Positions 49,639-59,736 are shown, counted from the stretch's first letter. The stretch: 64,000 nucleotides of DNA from Streptomyces eurythermus (GCF_014649115.1 NZ_BMSK01000005.1:411600-475599), one strand, 5' to 3'. The notes: generated by a model from the letters alone, not told the origin. Program-made: numbers and translations.

Positions 49639-50703
49639 GTGGCGTCCAACCGGCCTGGCCCCGAAGCCCCGTCCATACCGGCACAGCGCGACACCGAGCC
49701 CGAGACCTTCGGCTACGGCGCCTACCGCGCCGACGAGGGCCCGTGGGAGGAGTGGAACCCCACCGAGGACTCCGTCGCCCCGGTCCGCGGCCGGCACCGG
49801 GTCGCCAAGCAGCGCGGCGGCTTCGCGCGCAGCTCCACCGTCCTCGGCGTCGGCGTCATGGCCGCGGTCGGCGCGGGCGGCATGGCCAGCGCCAACACCG
49901 GCAAGCCGCCGGTCTCCATCTCCATGCCGGACCTGCCCTCGGTCGGCTCCCTCTTCCAGGACGGCTCCGGCGACGACCGGACCGCCGAGGCCGCCACCAC
50001 CACGCTCAGCACCGTCGCCGTGGCCTCCGACGCGAACCGGGACAGCGCCGACGCGGGCGAGGTGCTGCGCAACCGGATCATGGCGCAGGCCGAGCAGCAG
50101 CAGGGCCAGGCCGACAGCAAGGCCGCCGCGGCCGCGCTCGCCGCCGCCGAGAAGCAGACCGCCGAGGCCGCCGCCCAGGCCGAGCAGCAGGCCGCCGCCG
50201 AGGCCGCCGCCGCCAAGGAGAAGGCGGAGGCCGCGGCCGAGAAGGCGAAGGCCGAGGCGAAGCGGGCGGCCGAGGAGAAGCGGCTGGCCGAGCTGGCCAG
50301 GCAGTACGCGCTGCCCACCTCCGCCTACACGATCACCTCGACGTTCGGGCAGGCCGGCTCCATGTGGTCCTCCGGCCACCACACCGGACTGGACTTCGCC
50401 GCCCCCACCGGCACCCTGATCAAGGCCGTGCACAGCGGCACGATCACCGAGGCGGGCTGGGCCGGCGCCTACGGCTACCGCACCATCCTGACCCTGGACG
50501 ACGGCACCGAGCTGTGGTTCTGCCACCAGTCCTCGATCAACGTCACGGCCGGCCAGAAGGTCGCCACCGGCGAGGTCATCGGCCGCGTCGGCGCCACCGG
50601 CAACGTCACCGGCCCGCACCTGCACCTGGAGGTCCACCCCGGCGGCGCGCCCACCGGCATCGACCCGATGGCGTGGCTGCGCGACAAGGGCCTCACCCCC
50701 TGA
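49639..50703 (+). CDS. M23-family peptidase (LytM-type cell-wall hydrolase)
   Basis: A 354-residue secreted or membrane-tethered endopeptidase. A hydrophilic N terminus is followed by a membrane segment (about residues 64-86, VLGVGVMAAVGAGGMASA). A long Ala/Glu/Lys coiled coil follows (about 140-225), and then the M23 domain with the zinc residues in SGHHTGLDFAAPTG (HxxxD) and TGPHLHLEVHP (HxH). GTG at 49639 after GGAAAGGAG. Under a c-di-AMP riboswitch, so expression is probably tied to osmotic or developmental c-di-AMP level; a role in peptidoglycan remodelling is expected. Confidence 0.95.
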   Translation: MASNRPGPEAPSIPAQRDTEPETFGYGAYRADEGPWEEWNPTEDSVAPVRGRHRVAKQRGGFARSSTVLGVGVMAAVGAGGMASANTGKPPVSISMPDLPSVGSLFQDGSGDDRTAEAATTTLSTVAVASDANRDSADAGEVLRNRIMAQAEQQQGQADSKAAAAALAAAEKQTAEAAAQAEQQAAAEAAAAKEKAEAAAEKAKAEAKRAAEEKRLAELARQYALPTSAYTITSTFGQAGSMWSSGHHTGLDFAAPTGTLIKAVHSGTITEAGWAGAYGYRTILTLDDGTELWFCHQSSINVTAGQKVATGEVIGRVGATGNVTGPHLHLEVHPGGAPTGIDPMAWLRDKGLTP

Positions 50704-50779
50704 CGGCCCCTTCCAAAAGGTCCGGAAATCGGCGCCGGCGGCGGGATGCGATCGCCCTCCGCCGGCGTTGACACGACGT

Positions 50780-51724
50780 ATGACGTCACTTCGTAAACTC
50801 GGCTCCTCCGACCTCGAGGTCTTCCCGCTCGCCCTGGGCGGCAACGTCTTCGGCTGGACGGCCGACGAGCAGACCTCCTTCGCCGTCCTCGACGCCTACA
50901 CCGCGGCCGGTGGCAACTTCGTCGACACCGCCGACGTGTACTCGGCCTGGGCCGAGGGCAACAAGGGCGGCGAGTCCGAGACCATCCTCGGCGCGTGGCT
51001 CAAGGCCCGCGGCAACCGCTCGGACGTGGTCGTCGCCACCAAGGTCAGCCAGCACCCCGAGTTCCAGGGCCTGTCCGCCGCGAACATCAAGGCCGCCGCC
51101 GACGCCTCGCTGCGCCGCCTGGGCACCGACTACATCGACCTCTACTACACCCACTTCGACCAGCCCGAGGTGCCGGTCGAGGAGATCATCGGCGCGCTGG
51201 ACGAGCTGGTGAAGGCGGGCAAGGTCCGGCACATCGCCGCCTCCAACATCGGCGCCGAGCGCCTGCGCGCGTCCCTGGAGTTCTCCGACCGCGAGGGCCT
51301 GGCCCGCTACGTCGCCGTCCAGCCGCACTACAACCTGGTCTCCCGCGACACCTACGAGGGCCCGCTCCAGGAACTCGTCGCCGCCGAGGGCCTGTCCGCC
51401 GTCCCGTACTTCGCGCTCGCCTCGGGCTTCCTGACCGGCAAGTACCGGCCCGGCGCGACGGTGGACAGCGCCCGCGCCGACCGGGTGCAGGACTACGTGG
51501 CCTCCGAGCGCGGCCAGAAGGTCCTGGCGGCCCTGGACGAGGTCGCCGCCGCCCACGAGGCCCCGGTCGCCACGGTCGCCCTGGCCTGGCTGGCCGCCCA
51601 GCCGACGGTCACCGCCCCGATCGCCTCCGCCCGCACCCCGGAGCAGCTTCCGGCGCTGCTCGGCGTGGCGGAGCTGAAGCTGACGGACACGGAGGTCGCG
51701 AAGCTGACGGCGGCCTCCGCCTAG
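50780..51724 (+). CDS. Aldo/keto reductase
   Basis: A 314-residue NADPH-dependent oxidoreductase with the TIM-barrel family signatures: LGGNVFGWTADEQTSFAVLDAYTAAGGNFVDTADVYS (catalytic Asp and Tyr), VATKVSQHPEF (catalytic Lys), YTHFDQPEVPVEEIIGALDEL (catalytic His region), and SARTPEQL near the C terminus for the cofactor. Closest to the tas/YghZ-like group. ATG at 50780 or a TTG 12 bases earlier; no clear ribosome site. Physiological substrate unknown. Confidence 0.94.
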   Translation: MTSLRKLGSSDLEVFPLALGGNVFGWTADEQTSFAVLDAYTAAGGNFVDTADVYSAWAEGNKGGESETILGAWLKARGNRSDVVVATKVSQHPEFQGLSAANIKAAADASLRRLGTDYIDLYYTHFDQPEVPVEEIIGALDELVKAGKVRHIAASNIGAERLRASLEFSDREGLARYVAVQPHYNLVSRDTYEGPLQELVAAEGLSAVPYFALASGFLTGKYRPGATVDSARADRVQDYVASERGQKVLAALDEVAAAHEAPVATVALAWLAAQPTVTAPIASARTPEQLPALLGVAELKLTDTEVAKLTAASA

Positions 51725-51767
51725 TACGGCTCACGGTGGCCCCCGCGGTCAGGGCCGGTACGGGGTG

Positions 51768-53063
51768 TCAGGTCCGGTACGGGTTGTAAGGGGAGTACGC
51801 CACCGCCGGGTATCCGTACGGCGCCGCCGGCCCGTACACCGGGGCCGGGGCGGCGGCCCGGCTCGCGTACTCCAGCGCCGGCCGGGCCACGTGCCGGCGC
51901 CGCCACAGCTCCGCCAGCAGCTCCCGCTCCCGTACGGCGAAGTCCGCCCCGGCCCTGCCCGTGCGCCCGCGCCGGCGCAGGAAGGCGAGCGAGGTGGCGT
52001 ACCCCTCGTAGCGGGCCACCTCCCGGGCCGCCGGGCGGCCGTGGTGGTGCCGGGCGTAGTCCCGGGCCATCCGGCGCGCCCGCATCGACCCGAGCGCGAA
52101 CGGCTCGCCCGGCCCCAGCCACCCGGCCAGCACATACGCCGGCAGCTCCGCGCGCACGGCGCGCAGCTCCCGCTGCCGGGTCCAGACCGCGAGCCAGGTC
52201 ACCAGCCCGAACACGGGCACCATGAAACCGCCGTAGACGGCGAAGAACCCGTACTGCCCGAAGGTGGCCGAGCCGTTCCAGAAGGCGTGCATGCCCATCG
52301 CGAGCAGCAGCCCGCACACCGGCAGCAGGATCCGCCGCACCGGCCGGCGCTCGGCGGACAGCGCGGCGATGCCGAAGCCGATGCCGGTCAGGACGGTGAA
52401 CAGGGGGTGCGCGAACGGGGACATGACGATGCGCACGAAGAACGTGGCGGCGGTCACGGAGGCGATGCCCCGGTCGCCGGTGAGCTGGTCGGTCCCGAAG
52501 GCCGTACCGAGGTAGAGGATGTTCTCGGTGAACGCGAACCCGGTGGCGGTGGTCCCCGCTATCACCACGCCGTCCACGATCCCGGTGAAGTCGCGTCTGC
52601 GGAAGAGGAAGACCAGCAGCACGGCGGCGGCCTTCGCGGACTCCTCCACGACCGGCGCTATCACCGTGGCGCCGAGGGTGTCGGCGCTCGCCGGGTCGGC
52701 GGTGGAGGTCGCGATCCACTCGGTGGCGAAGCTGTTGGCCACGATGGCTATCAGCGCCGCCGCGCAGGCCCCCCAGGCGAAGGAGAACACCAGGTTCCGC
52801 CAGGGGCCCGGCTCCACCCGGTCCAGCCACCGGAACGCGGCGAGCAGCCAGGGCACCGGCAGCACGGCCAGCCCGAGCCCGACGAGGAACCCGTCCGTGC
52901 CGGTCTGCCGCCGCACGAGCGCGAGGATGACCAGCCCGGACAGCGCCAGCAGCGTGCTCGGCGCCCCGTACCGCACCCACCTGCGCTGCCACCAGTGCGG
53001 GTGGCGGAGTCCTCCGTCGCCGGGGCTCGGAGGACGGGTCGGGAACGGAGGACTGGTGGCCAC
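51768..53063 (-). CDS. PrsW-family intramembrane metalloprotease
   Basis: A 431-residue membrane protein with about eight to nine hydrophobic segments. Conserved PrsW motifs are visible: VIAPVVEESAKAAAVL (Glu-Glu), FAFTENILYLGTAFG (the FxxxEN motif), PFAHPLFTVLTGIGFG and GMHAFWN with His residues that would bind zinc. In Bacillus PrsW cleaves an anti-sigma factor. The cytosolic C-terminal 130 residues are Arg/Ala/Tyr-rich and end in a YxPYNPY-like tail. Last gene of a minus-strand run with trmB upstream. Confidence 0.92.
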   Translation of the reverse strand: MATSPPFPTRPPSPGDGGLRHPHWWQRRWVRYGAPSTLLALSGLVILALVRRQTGTDGFLVGLGLAVLPVPWLLAAFRWLDRVEPGPWRNLVFSFAWGACAAALIAIVANSFATEWIATSTADPASADTLGATVIAPVVEESAKAAAVLLVFLFRRRDFTGIVDGVVIAGTTATGFAFTENILYLGTAFGTDQLTGDRGIASVTAATFFVRIVMSPFAHPLFTVLTGIGFGIAALSAERRPVRRILLPVCGLLLAMGMHAFWNGSATFGQYGFFAVYGGFMVPVFGLVTWLAVWTRQRELRAVRAELPAYVLAGWLGPGEPFALGSMRARRMARDYARHHHGRPAAREVARYEGYATSLAFLRRRGRTGRAGADFAVRERELLAELWRRRHVARPALEYASRAAAPAPVYGPAAPYGYPAVAYSPYNPYRT

Positions 53064-53145
53064 GGCATCGACCCTAACGGTGACGGGACGAGGGGCTGAG
53101 CGGATTATCGGCCCGGACGTCGAGTGGTCCGGGCCGTCCGGTCGG

Positions 53146-53961
53146 CTATCCGTCCTGGCGGTGCGGTACGCGTCGGAACAGCAGATCGTTCACGACGTGT
53201 CCCTTGTCCAGTCCCTGTCCCTCGAAACGGGTCAGCGGCCGGAACTCCGGACGCGGCGCGAAACCGCCGTCCGGCTGGGTGTTCTCGAAGTCGGGGTGCG
53301 CGGTGAGCACGTCCAGCATCTGCTCGGCGTACGGCTCCCAGTCCGTGGCGCAGTGCAGCAGCGCGCCGGGCCTCAGCCGGGTCGCGGCGAGCGTCAGGAA
53401 CTCGGGCTGGATGAGCCGCCGCTTGTGGTGCCGCTTCTTGGGCCAGGGGTCGGGGAAGTAGACGCGCAGCCCGTCCAGCGAGTCCGGGCGGAGCATCTCC
53501 CGCAGCAGGATGATCGCGTCGCCGTTGCCCACCCGGACGTTGGTGAGGCCGCCCCGGGCGGCGAGGCCCAGCAGGTTGCCCTGGCCCGGGGTGTGCACGT
53601 CGACGGCCAGGATGTTGGTGTCCGGGTCGCCGGCGGCCATCCGCGCGGTGGCCTCGCCCATCCCGAACCCGATCTCCAGGACCACGGGACGGTCGTTCCC
53701 GAACAGCTCGGCCAGGTCGATCACCCGCTGCCCGTCGATGTCCAGCCCCCACTTGGGCCACAGCCGCTGCAAGGCGTCCGCCTGCCCGGCCGTCACCCGG
53801 CTGCGCCGTGGCTGGAAGCTCCGGATCCGCCGCTCGAAGTGCGAACCGGCGGGGTCCGCCTTGGGCCCGTCCGGGAAGCGCGGTTCGCCCTTGGCCCGGG
53901 TGTGCCGGGCGGGGTCACCGGGGGCGGGCGGGGCGGCGGGGGAGTTCAGGGAGTCAGACAC
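53146..53961 (-). CDS. trmB: tRNA (guanine-N7-)-methyltransferase
   Basis: TrmB methylates G46 of many tRNAs using S-adenosylmethionine. The 271-residue protein shows the SAM motif VVLEIGFGMGEATARMA, the second strand acidic segment ILAVDVHTPGQG, and the family signature YFPDPWPKKRHHKRRL, with ATDWEPYAEQM. The first 45 residues are an actinobacterial extension. It lies 66 bp after the L-2-hydroxyglutarate oxidase gene and 82 bp before the PrsW gene on the same strand. Confidence 0.95.
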   Translation of the reverse strand: MSDSLNSPAAPPAPGDPARHTRAKGEPRFPDGPKADPAGSHFERRIRSFQPRRSRVTAGQADALQRLWPKWGLDIDGQRVIDLAELFGNDRPVVLEIGFGMGEATARMAAGDPDTNILAVDVHTPGQGNLLGLAARGGLTNVRVGNGDAIILLREMLRPDSLDGLRVYFPDPWPKKRHHKRRLIQPEFLTLAATRLRPGALLHCATDWEPYAEQMLDVLTAHPDFENTQPDGGFAPRPEFRPLTRFEGQGLDKGHVVNDLLFRRVPHRQDG

Positions 53962-54027
53962 AGTGAGCCCAATTTTACGGGTCCGGTTCCTGTGGATCCG
54001 GTCCCGCGGCCCGCGGCCGCGGGCCGG

Positions 54028-55239
54028 TCAGTCCGGTGTCCGGAGCATGGCCAGCGCCCGGCGTCCGATCTCGCGGCCGATGGGCAGCGAGGCGGTGGCC
54101 GCGGGCGAGGGCGCGTTCAGCACGTGCACCGCCCGCGCCCCCTCCCGGATCAGGAAGTCGTCCACCAGCGTCCCGTCCCGCAGCACCGCCTGCGCCCGCA
54201 CCCCGGCCGGGGCCGGCACCAGGTCCCCGGCGTCCACGCCGGGCAGCAGTCTGCGCACCGCCTCCAGGAACGCCCCCTTGGACACCGAGCGGCGCAGCTC
54301 GCCCGCGCCGTACCGCCAGTGCCGCCGGGCGATCGCCCACGAGCCGGGCCAGGCCAGGGTCCCGGCCAGCTCCCGGGGCCGTACGACCCCCCAGCCGTAC
54401 CCCTCGCGGGCCAGCGCCGGGACCGCGTTGGGGCCGATGTGCACGCCGCCGTCGACACCGCGGGTCAGATGCACCCCGAGGAACGGGAACGCCGGGTCCG
54501 GCACCGGATACACCAGTCCCCGCACCAGCTCGGGCCGGGCCAGCTCGTAGTACTCCCCGCGGAACGGCACGATCCGCACCCCCGGCTCGTCCCCGGTCAG
54601 CCGCGCCACCTCGTCGCAGCGCAGCCCGGCGCAGTTGACCAGCACCCGGGCGCGGACGACGGCTCCGGCCGCGGTGAGCACGGCCACGCCCCGCTCCGGC
54701 CGCCGGTCCACCCGGACCACCTTCGCGCCGTACCGGATCTCCGCGCCGGAGGCCCGGGCCAGCTCCCGCGCCACGGCCGCGTAGTCGCACACGCCGGTGG
54801 TGCCGACGTGTATGGCGGCCAGGCCGCGCACCTCCGGTTCGTACTCGGCGATCTGCGCCGGTCCCAGCTCGCGAACCGGGATGCCGTTCTCCCGGCCGCG
54901 CTGCACGAGCGCGTGCAGCCGTGGCAGCTCGGCGCGCTCGGTGGCGACGATCAGCTTCCCGGTGACGGCGTGCGCGATGCCGTACTCGGCGCAGAACTTC
55001 ACCATCTCGGCGGCGCCCCGCACCGCGTACCGCGCCTTGAGGGAGCCCGGGCGGTAGTAGATCCCGCTGTGGATGACCCCGCTGTTGCGTCCCGTCTGGT
55101 GCCGGGCGGGCCCGTCCTCCTTCTCCAGCACCGTCACGCGGGTGCCCGGCGCCGCCCGCGTGATCGCGTACGCCGTCGAAAGCCCGACGATCCCCCCGCC
55201 GACCACGAGCACATCACAGTCGTACGCCCCGCCCAGCAC
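54028..55239 (-). CDS. lhgO: L-2-hydroxyglutarate oxidase (FAD-dependent)
   Basis: A 403-residue FAD enzyme that oxidises L-2-hydroxyglutarate to 2-oxoglutarate. The dinucleotide fold is CDVLVVGGGIVGLSTAYAI with VTVLEKEDGPARHQTGRNSGVIHSGIYY, a hallmark of the LhgO group. The C-terminal part has GLRCDEVARLTG and GVHLTRGVDGGVHIGPNAV. I chose the GTG at 55239 (GGAGGTGG is 9 nt upstream) over the ATG at 55269. First of three genes on the minus strand; the pathway link to its neighbours is unclear. Confidence 0.9.
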   Translation of the reverse strand: MLGGAYDCDVLVVGGGIVGLSTAYAITRAAPGTRVTVLEKEDGPARHQTGRNSGVIHSGIYYRPGSLKARYAVRGAAEMVKFCAEYGIAHAVTGKLIVATERAELPRLHALVQRGRENGIPVRELGPAQIAEYEPEVRGLAAIHVGTTGVCDYAAVARELARASGAEIRYGAKVVRVDRRPERGVAVLTAAGAVVRARVLVNCAGLRCDEVARLTGDEPGVRIVPFRGEYYELARPELVRGLVYPVPDPAFPFLGVHLTRGVDGGVHIGPNAVPALAREGYGWGVVRPRELAGTLAWPGSWAIARRHWRYGAGELRRSVSKGAFLEAVRRLLPGVDAGDLVPAPAGVRAQAVLRDGTLVDDFLIREGARAVHVLNAPSPAATASLPIGREIGRRALAMLRTPD

Positions 55240-55339
55240 CGAGCACCACCTCCACTCCCGATAGTGCACTGCGCCACTGACAGCGGCTTCAAACGCCCGG
55301 CCCGCGGCGTCCGCCGGCAGACGCGGAGGCGGTGCGGTC

Positions 55340-56764
55340 CTACGCCGGTGCCATCAGCAGCGGCCGGGCCCGCTCGCGCAGCTCCACCACCCGCGGCTCG
55401 TCCCCGTACGGCTCCAGCCGGTGCAGGAGGTCCTTCACGTACTCGGTGGTCCGCGCGGACGAGATCCGCCCCGCCACCTCCACGGCCCGCACCCCCTGCT
55501 CGCACGCCGCGTCGAGGTTCCCCGACTCGAGTTCGGCGACGGCGGAGACGACCAGGCGCAGCCCGTGCGACCGCACGAACTCCTCCGTCGGCTTCGACAG
55601 CGCCTGCTCGGTGAACCTCCGCACCTGACGGGGCGCCTTGAGATCGCGGTAGCACTCGGCGGCGTCCGCCGCGAACCGGTCGTATCCGTAGAAACCCAGC
55701 CAGGAGGGGTCGTTGTCGCCGGGGCGGGACCGCTCCAGCCAGCCCTCCGCCGCCTTCAGCGCCGCGCCCGCCGCCTGCGCGTCGCCCGCGCGCGCGTGTG
55801 CCCGCGCCTCGACCAGCCGGAAGAAACTCATGGTGCGGGCGGTGGCCAGCCCCCGGTTGCGCTCCAGCGCCGCCTGCGCGAGGTCCACCCCCTCGTCGCC
55901 GAAGCCCCGGTAGGTGGCCTGCAACGACATGGAGGCCAGCACATACCCCCCGAGGGGGACGTCGGCCGCCGCGCGCGCGAGGCGCAGCGCCTGGATGTAG
56001 TACCGCTGCGCGGCCTCCTGCTGCCCGGTGTCGAAGGCCATCCAGCCCGCGAGCCGGGTGAGTTCGGCGGAGGCGCCGAACAGGGCGCGGCCCACCTCGT
56101 CGGAGTACGAGCCGAGCAGCAGCGGTGCCGCCTCCACCCGCAGGCACTCCGGCACCATCGACGAACGCCAGTCCCCGCCGCCGTACTTGGAGTCCCAGCG
56201 CCGGGCGTCCTCGGCGGCCTCCCTGAGCTTGCGCACATCGCTGTGGCCGACTTTGAGCGGCGGGCCGGAGCCCTCGGCGGCGCTCGCCTCCCGCGCGACC
56301 GAACTGTCGGCGGGGGTTATCAGCCAGCGCGAGGCGGGCGTTGCGTATGCGCTCACCGCGAACGATCCGGCGAGGGACTGCCAGATGCCGCCGGAGCCGG
56401 CCCGGCGGCCGGCCAGGTCGAGGCGGTACAGCTCGGTCGCCGACTTCACCGCCTGTGCCACGTCCCGGGGGAAGGCGAGGCCCACCTCCGGCGCGGGATC
56501 CGCGTCCGCCAGGCCGATCTCGTGCAGCGGGACCGGGCGGCCGAGCTTCTGGCCGATGGCGGCGGCGATCAGATGCGGCGCCGCACCCTGCGGCACCATG
56601 CCCTTCGACACCCAGCGCGCCACGGACGTCTTGTCGTAGCGAAGCGTCAGACCGCGCTGGGCGCCAAGGTCGTTGACGCGCCGGGCGAGTCCGGCGTTGC
56701 TGATTCCCGCGAGGGCGAGAACGGCGCCGAGCTTTTCGTTCGGCCCGCGTTGCTCCCTGGACAT
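55340..56764 (-). CDS. Sporulation-associated HTH/TPR regulator (NsdA-like)
   Basis: A 474-residue protein. Residues 1-90 form an XRE-like HTH ([45 protein letters not shown]). The remainder is helical repeats of TPR character ([52 protein letters not shown]), as in NsdA and in the Streptomyces sporulation-associated proteins. From memory it matches SCO4114. ATG at 56764 with GAGGGGTGGCGC before it; the open frame runs to 57337 but that extension has no family support. Likely links development to secondary metabolism. Confidence 0.9.
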   Translation of the reverse strand: MSREQRGPNEKLGAVLALAGISNAGLARRVNDLGAQRGLTLRYDKTSVARWVSKGMVPQGAAPHLIAAAIGQKLGRPVPLHEIGLADADPAPEVGLAFPRDVAQAVKSATELYRLDLAGRRAGSGGIWQSLAGSFAVSAYATPASRWLITPADSSVAREASAAEGSGPPLKVGHSDVRKLREAAEDARRWDSKYGGGDWRSSMVPECLRVEAAPLLLGSYSDEVGRALFGASAELTRLAGWMAFDTGQQEAAQRYYIQALRLARAAADVPLGGYVLASMSLQATYRGFGDEGVDLAQAALERNRGLATARTMSFFRLVEARAHARAGDAQAAGAALKAAEGWLERSRPGDNDPSWLGFYGYDRFAADAAECYRDLKAPRQVRRFTEQALSKPTEEFVRSHGLRLVVSAVAELESGNLDAACEQGVRAVEVAGRISSARTTEYVKDLLHRLEPYGDEPRVVELRERARPLLMAPA

Positions 56765-57475
56765 GCGCCACCCCTCGACACAGACGGCTGCCGCGCTGGC
56801 ATAACCGTGCGGCATTCGTAAACCCAGCGTAGTTCGCCGCATCCCAAGCGTTAAGGGGCAATGTTCCGGATGGCGGGATTGTGGTCGGTGGGTGGGCGCG
56901 GCCCTGTACGCACCGTGCACGGGCTGTCGCGACGTGCCCCCGCCCGTGTGGCCGTGCGCCCGCCCGTGCGCTCTTCTCCGGCCATCCGGGGAGCGGTTCC
57001 ATGGGCCGTGCGTGGGTCGGCCCGCTGTACTGGATCCAGTGGGCTGGGGGACACCGCCGCCTTCATCCCCGCGGGTGGCGGACCGGTCCGGGAGGCGTCG
57101 TCCGCCTCCCGGACCGTGCGTACGAGTAAGCCCCCTGGCGCTCCGCAGGCCTGTACGGAGAGTGCTCGATTCCGGCGCCCCATCAAGGATTTGGCTGAAA
57201 ATAATCCCCCGATCGTGCGGTGGATTTCCTTCGTGACCATGCAACTTGAGGGCGCGAAAGGGGATTTGGGGGAGCGCATTAGGGGCGCATTCGCATCGCC
57301 CCCGTGGGGCGCCGCCTCCGCCGCACCCGCCCGCCACCCGTCAACTCCCCTTGCCGCACCGCGTACATCCCCCGGTGCGAGGCGGCCACGCCGCGCCTCC
57401 CCGGCCTGTTCTTCATGGCAGCATGGGGGCCGGTTCGTACGGTGCACTGGTGGTCCACAGCCTGTGGAGGCGTCG
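56765..57475. other. Long intergenic region with no supported gene
   Basis: About 710 bp between two divergent genes. Open frames exist in all phases but show no ribosome sites and no family-like products. The stretch 57180-57290 is clearly lower in GC (GAAAATAATCC and nearby) and probably contains promoters for the asparagine-synthetase-like gene; several GTGC/GCAC-type short inverted pieces occur near 56910-56935 and 57110-57125. Confidence 0.45.
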
Positions 57476-59551
57476 ATGCGGTGGTTGGTGGGGTGGAGCA
57501 GCACCGCCGCGGGCGCCGCCGGGACCGGCTCCGCGGGGGCCGTCGGATACGACGGCGAAACCCTGCAACCGGTCGGCTCCCAGCTCCTGTGGGGCGACCC
57601 GGACCCCCTGTGGGCGGTCGGCGACTGGCGCCCCGACGAGGTGCGCGTGGTGCACGCCGACCCCGAGCACCGGATCGCCGTCCTCGGCATCTGCGGCGCC
57701 ACCGACGAGGAACTGCGGCGCGGCCTGTTCACCGCGCGCGGGGGCGCGGTGCGCCATCTGACCACCTGGTCCGGCAGCTACACCGCCGTCGTCCAGGCCG
57801 GCCGCCGCATCACCGTGTGCGGCGACCTCGCGGGCGCCCGGCCGGTCTTCCACACCCCCTGGGAGGGCGGCACGGCCTACGCCACCGCCGCCCTGCCCCT
57901 CGCCGACCTGGTCGAGGCCAACCTCGACTTCACCCACCTCGCCGCCCTGCTCGCCGCCCCGGACGTGCCGGCCGCGCTGCGCGACACCACCCCCTACGAC
58001 GGCGTACGACGCGTTCCGCCGGGGCACGCCCTGGTGCTGCGCGCCGGAGCGCGCGAGATCGCCGGCTACGAACCGGTCGCCTCCCTCGCCGTGGCCGCGC
58101 CCCCCGCCGACCCCGACCGCGCCGTGGACGCCGTACGGGACGCCCTGGTGGAGGCGGTCCGCACCCGGCTCGCCGCCCCCCGGCACGTACCCGACCTGGA
58201 CCCCGGGCCGGTGCCCGGCATGGGACCGGCCGAGCGGCGCGCCGCGCGCGGGATGCCAGTCCCCGGCGTCGGCGCCGACCTGTCCGGCGGGCCCGCCTCC
58301 GGCACCCTCGCCCTGCTGGCCGCCGGACTGCCCGGCCGGCCCGGCACGCTCCTCGGCCACCGCACCGGCGCCGGCGAGCGCCTCCTCGCCGTCACCTTCA
58401 ACGACCTGGCCGTACCCGGCCGCGAGGCCGAACTCGAACGCGCGGCGGCCCTGGCCGCGGGCCCCCGCCTGCACCACGTCGTGGTCACCGGCGGCCAGGA
58501 GACCCTGCCGTACGCCGACCTGGACGGCCCCCTGACCGACGAACCCGGCCCCTGCCTGGTCCAGGCGGCCCGGCACCGGGCGCGGCTCGCCGCCGGCAGC
58601 GCCGACCACTTCACCGGCCACGGCGCCCGCCAGGTCCTGGACGCCCACCCCGCCCGGCTCGCCGACCTCCTGATGGACCGCCGGCGGCGCCACCTGGTCC
58701 GGCCGGTCGCCGCGCTGGCCCGCGCCGACGGCTCGGTGTTCGTCCCCGCCCGCGTGTACGGCGCGGCCCGGCGCCTGGCCCGCACCCCCTACCGGGCGGG
58801 CCTGGAGGAACTCGCCGAGCGGCTGATGCGGCGCCGCTTCGACGAGCCCCAGGGGGCGGCCGACGCCTCCCTCGCCGCGCTGAGCTGGGCCGGGCCCGGT
58901 CCCGCCGCGCGGTGGCTGACGGGCGAGGCACTGGCCGAAGTATCGGTTCTGCTCCAGGCGGAGGCCGACCGCTCCGGCACCGGCGTCCAGCGGCCCGGCG
59001 ACTATCGCGCGCGGGCGGCGCTCGCCCGGCACGCCGCCGACCTCCGCGTGCTGGAGCAGGCCGCGGAGATCCGCTCCCAGCGGCTGCACGCGCCGTTCCT
59101 CGACAACCAGGTGGTCCGCGCCTGCCGTGACCTCCCCGAGGCCCTGCGCGTCCGGCCCGGCGCCCGCGCCGCCGTCCTGCGCACGGTCCTGGAGGGCGCC
59201 GGCGTCACCGGCCTCCCGGCCGGCTGGGGCGCTCCCTCCCACGCACCCACGGTCGCGGCGGCGCGCGCGGGGCTGCGGGCCGCCGCCGACCCCCTGCTGG
59301 ACCTGTTCGCCACACCACTGCTCGCCGACGCCGGGCTGGTGGAGGCCCGCGTCGTCCGCGCGGCCCTGCGCGGCGGGGCGGCGGGCGAACCCCTGCCGCT
59401 GGACGGCCTCGCCGACCTGGTCTCGCTCGAACTGTGGCTACGGCGCCTGCTCGCCCGCCGCGGCACGTGCTGGACGGGCACACCGTCCCGCTCCCGCGCG
59501 GTCCCTTCGGGGATCCGGCCGAGGCGGGGGGCGCTGGCGCCGGGGGCGTGA
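57476..59551 (+). CDS. Asparagine-synthetase-like protein with degenerate PP-loop (lasso-cyclase-related)
   Basis: A 691-residue paralogue of class B asparagine synthetases. The N-terminal half resembles the amidotransferase-derived domain of lasso-type macrolactam cyclases (GGAVRHLTTWSGSYTAVVQAG, TPYDGVRRVPPGHALVL), but it starts MRWL and lacks an N-terminal Cys nucleophile. The synthetase half carries LSGGPASGTLALL at residues 269-281, where functional enzymes have SGGLDS, so Asp is replaced by Ala. Downstream blocks (FTGHGARQVLDAHP, APFLDNQVVRACRDLPE) are family-like. A strong GGAGG precedes ATG 57476. No precursor peptide is visible nearby, so a non-enzymatic or altered role is likely. 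Confidence 0.85.
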   Translation: MRWLVGWSSTAAGAAGTGSAGAVGYDGETLQPVGSQLLWGDPDPLWAVGDWRPDEVRVVHADPEHRIAVLGICGATDEELRRGLFTARGGAVRHLTTWSGSYTAVVQAGRRITVCGDLAGARPVFHTPWEGGTAYATAALPLADLVEANLDFTHLAALLAAPDVPAALRDTTPYDGVRRVPPGHALVLRAGAREIAGYEPVASLAVAAPPADPDRAVDAVRDALVEAVRTRLAAPRHVPDLDPGPVPGMGPAERRAARGMPVPGVGADLSGGPASGTLALLAAGLPGRPGTLLGHRTGAGERLLAVTFNDLAVPGREAELERAAALAAGPRLHHVVVTGGQETLPYADLDGPLTDEPGPCLVQAARHRARLAAGSADHFTGHGARQVLDAHPARLADLLMDRRRRHLVRPVAALARADGSVFVPARVYGAARRLARTPYRAGLEELAERLMRRRFDEPQGAADASLAALSWAGPGPAARWLTGEALAEVSVLLQAEADRSGTGVQRPGDYRARAALARHAADLRVLEQAAEIRSQRLHAPFLDNQVVRACRDLPEALRVRPGARAAVLRTVLEGAGVTGLPAGWGAPSHAPTVAAARAGLRAAADPLLDLFATPLLADAGLVEARVVRAALRGGAAGEPLPLDGLADLVSLELWLRRLLARRGTCWTGTPSRSRAVPSGIRPRRGALAPGA

Positions 59552-59736
59552 GCGGCGGGGGCCCACCGGGCCTCGTCGACCGCGGCCGGCCGTGGGCCGG
59601 TCGCGCGGTTCCCCGGCACCCCGCCGACGCGGTCAGGCGCCCCCGCCCGGCCACCGCGCCCGTTCCGGACCCTGGTGACACCCCCGGCGCCCGAACCCCC
59701 GTGCCCCGCCCCCGAGCCCCCCGCCACAATGGCCGG

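Noticed and set aside
56851..57765. 304-codon minus-strand frame before the asparagine-synthetase-like gene
   Set aside because: It overlaps the start of a well-supported plus-strand gene and shows only Arg/Pro/Thr-rich noise.
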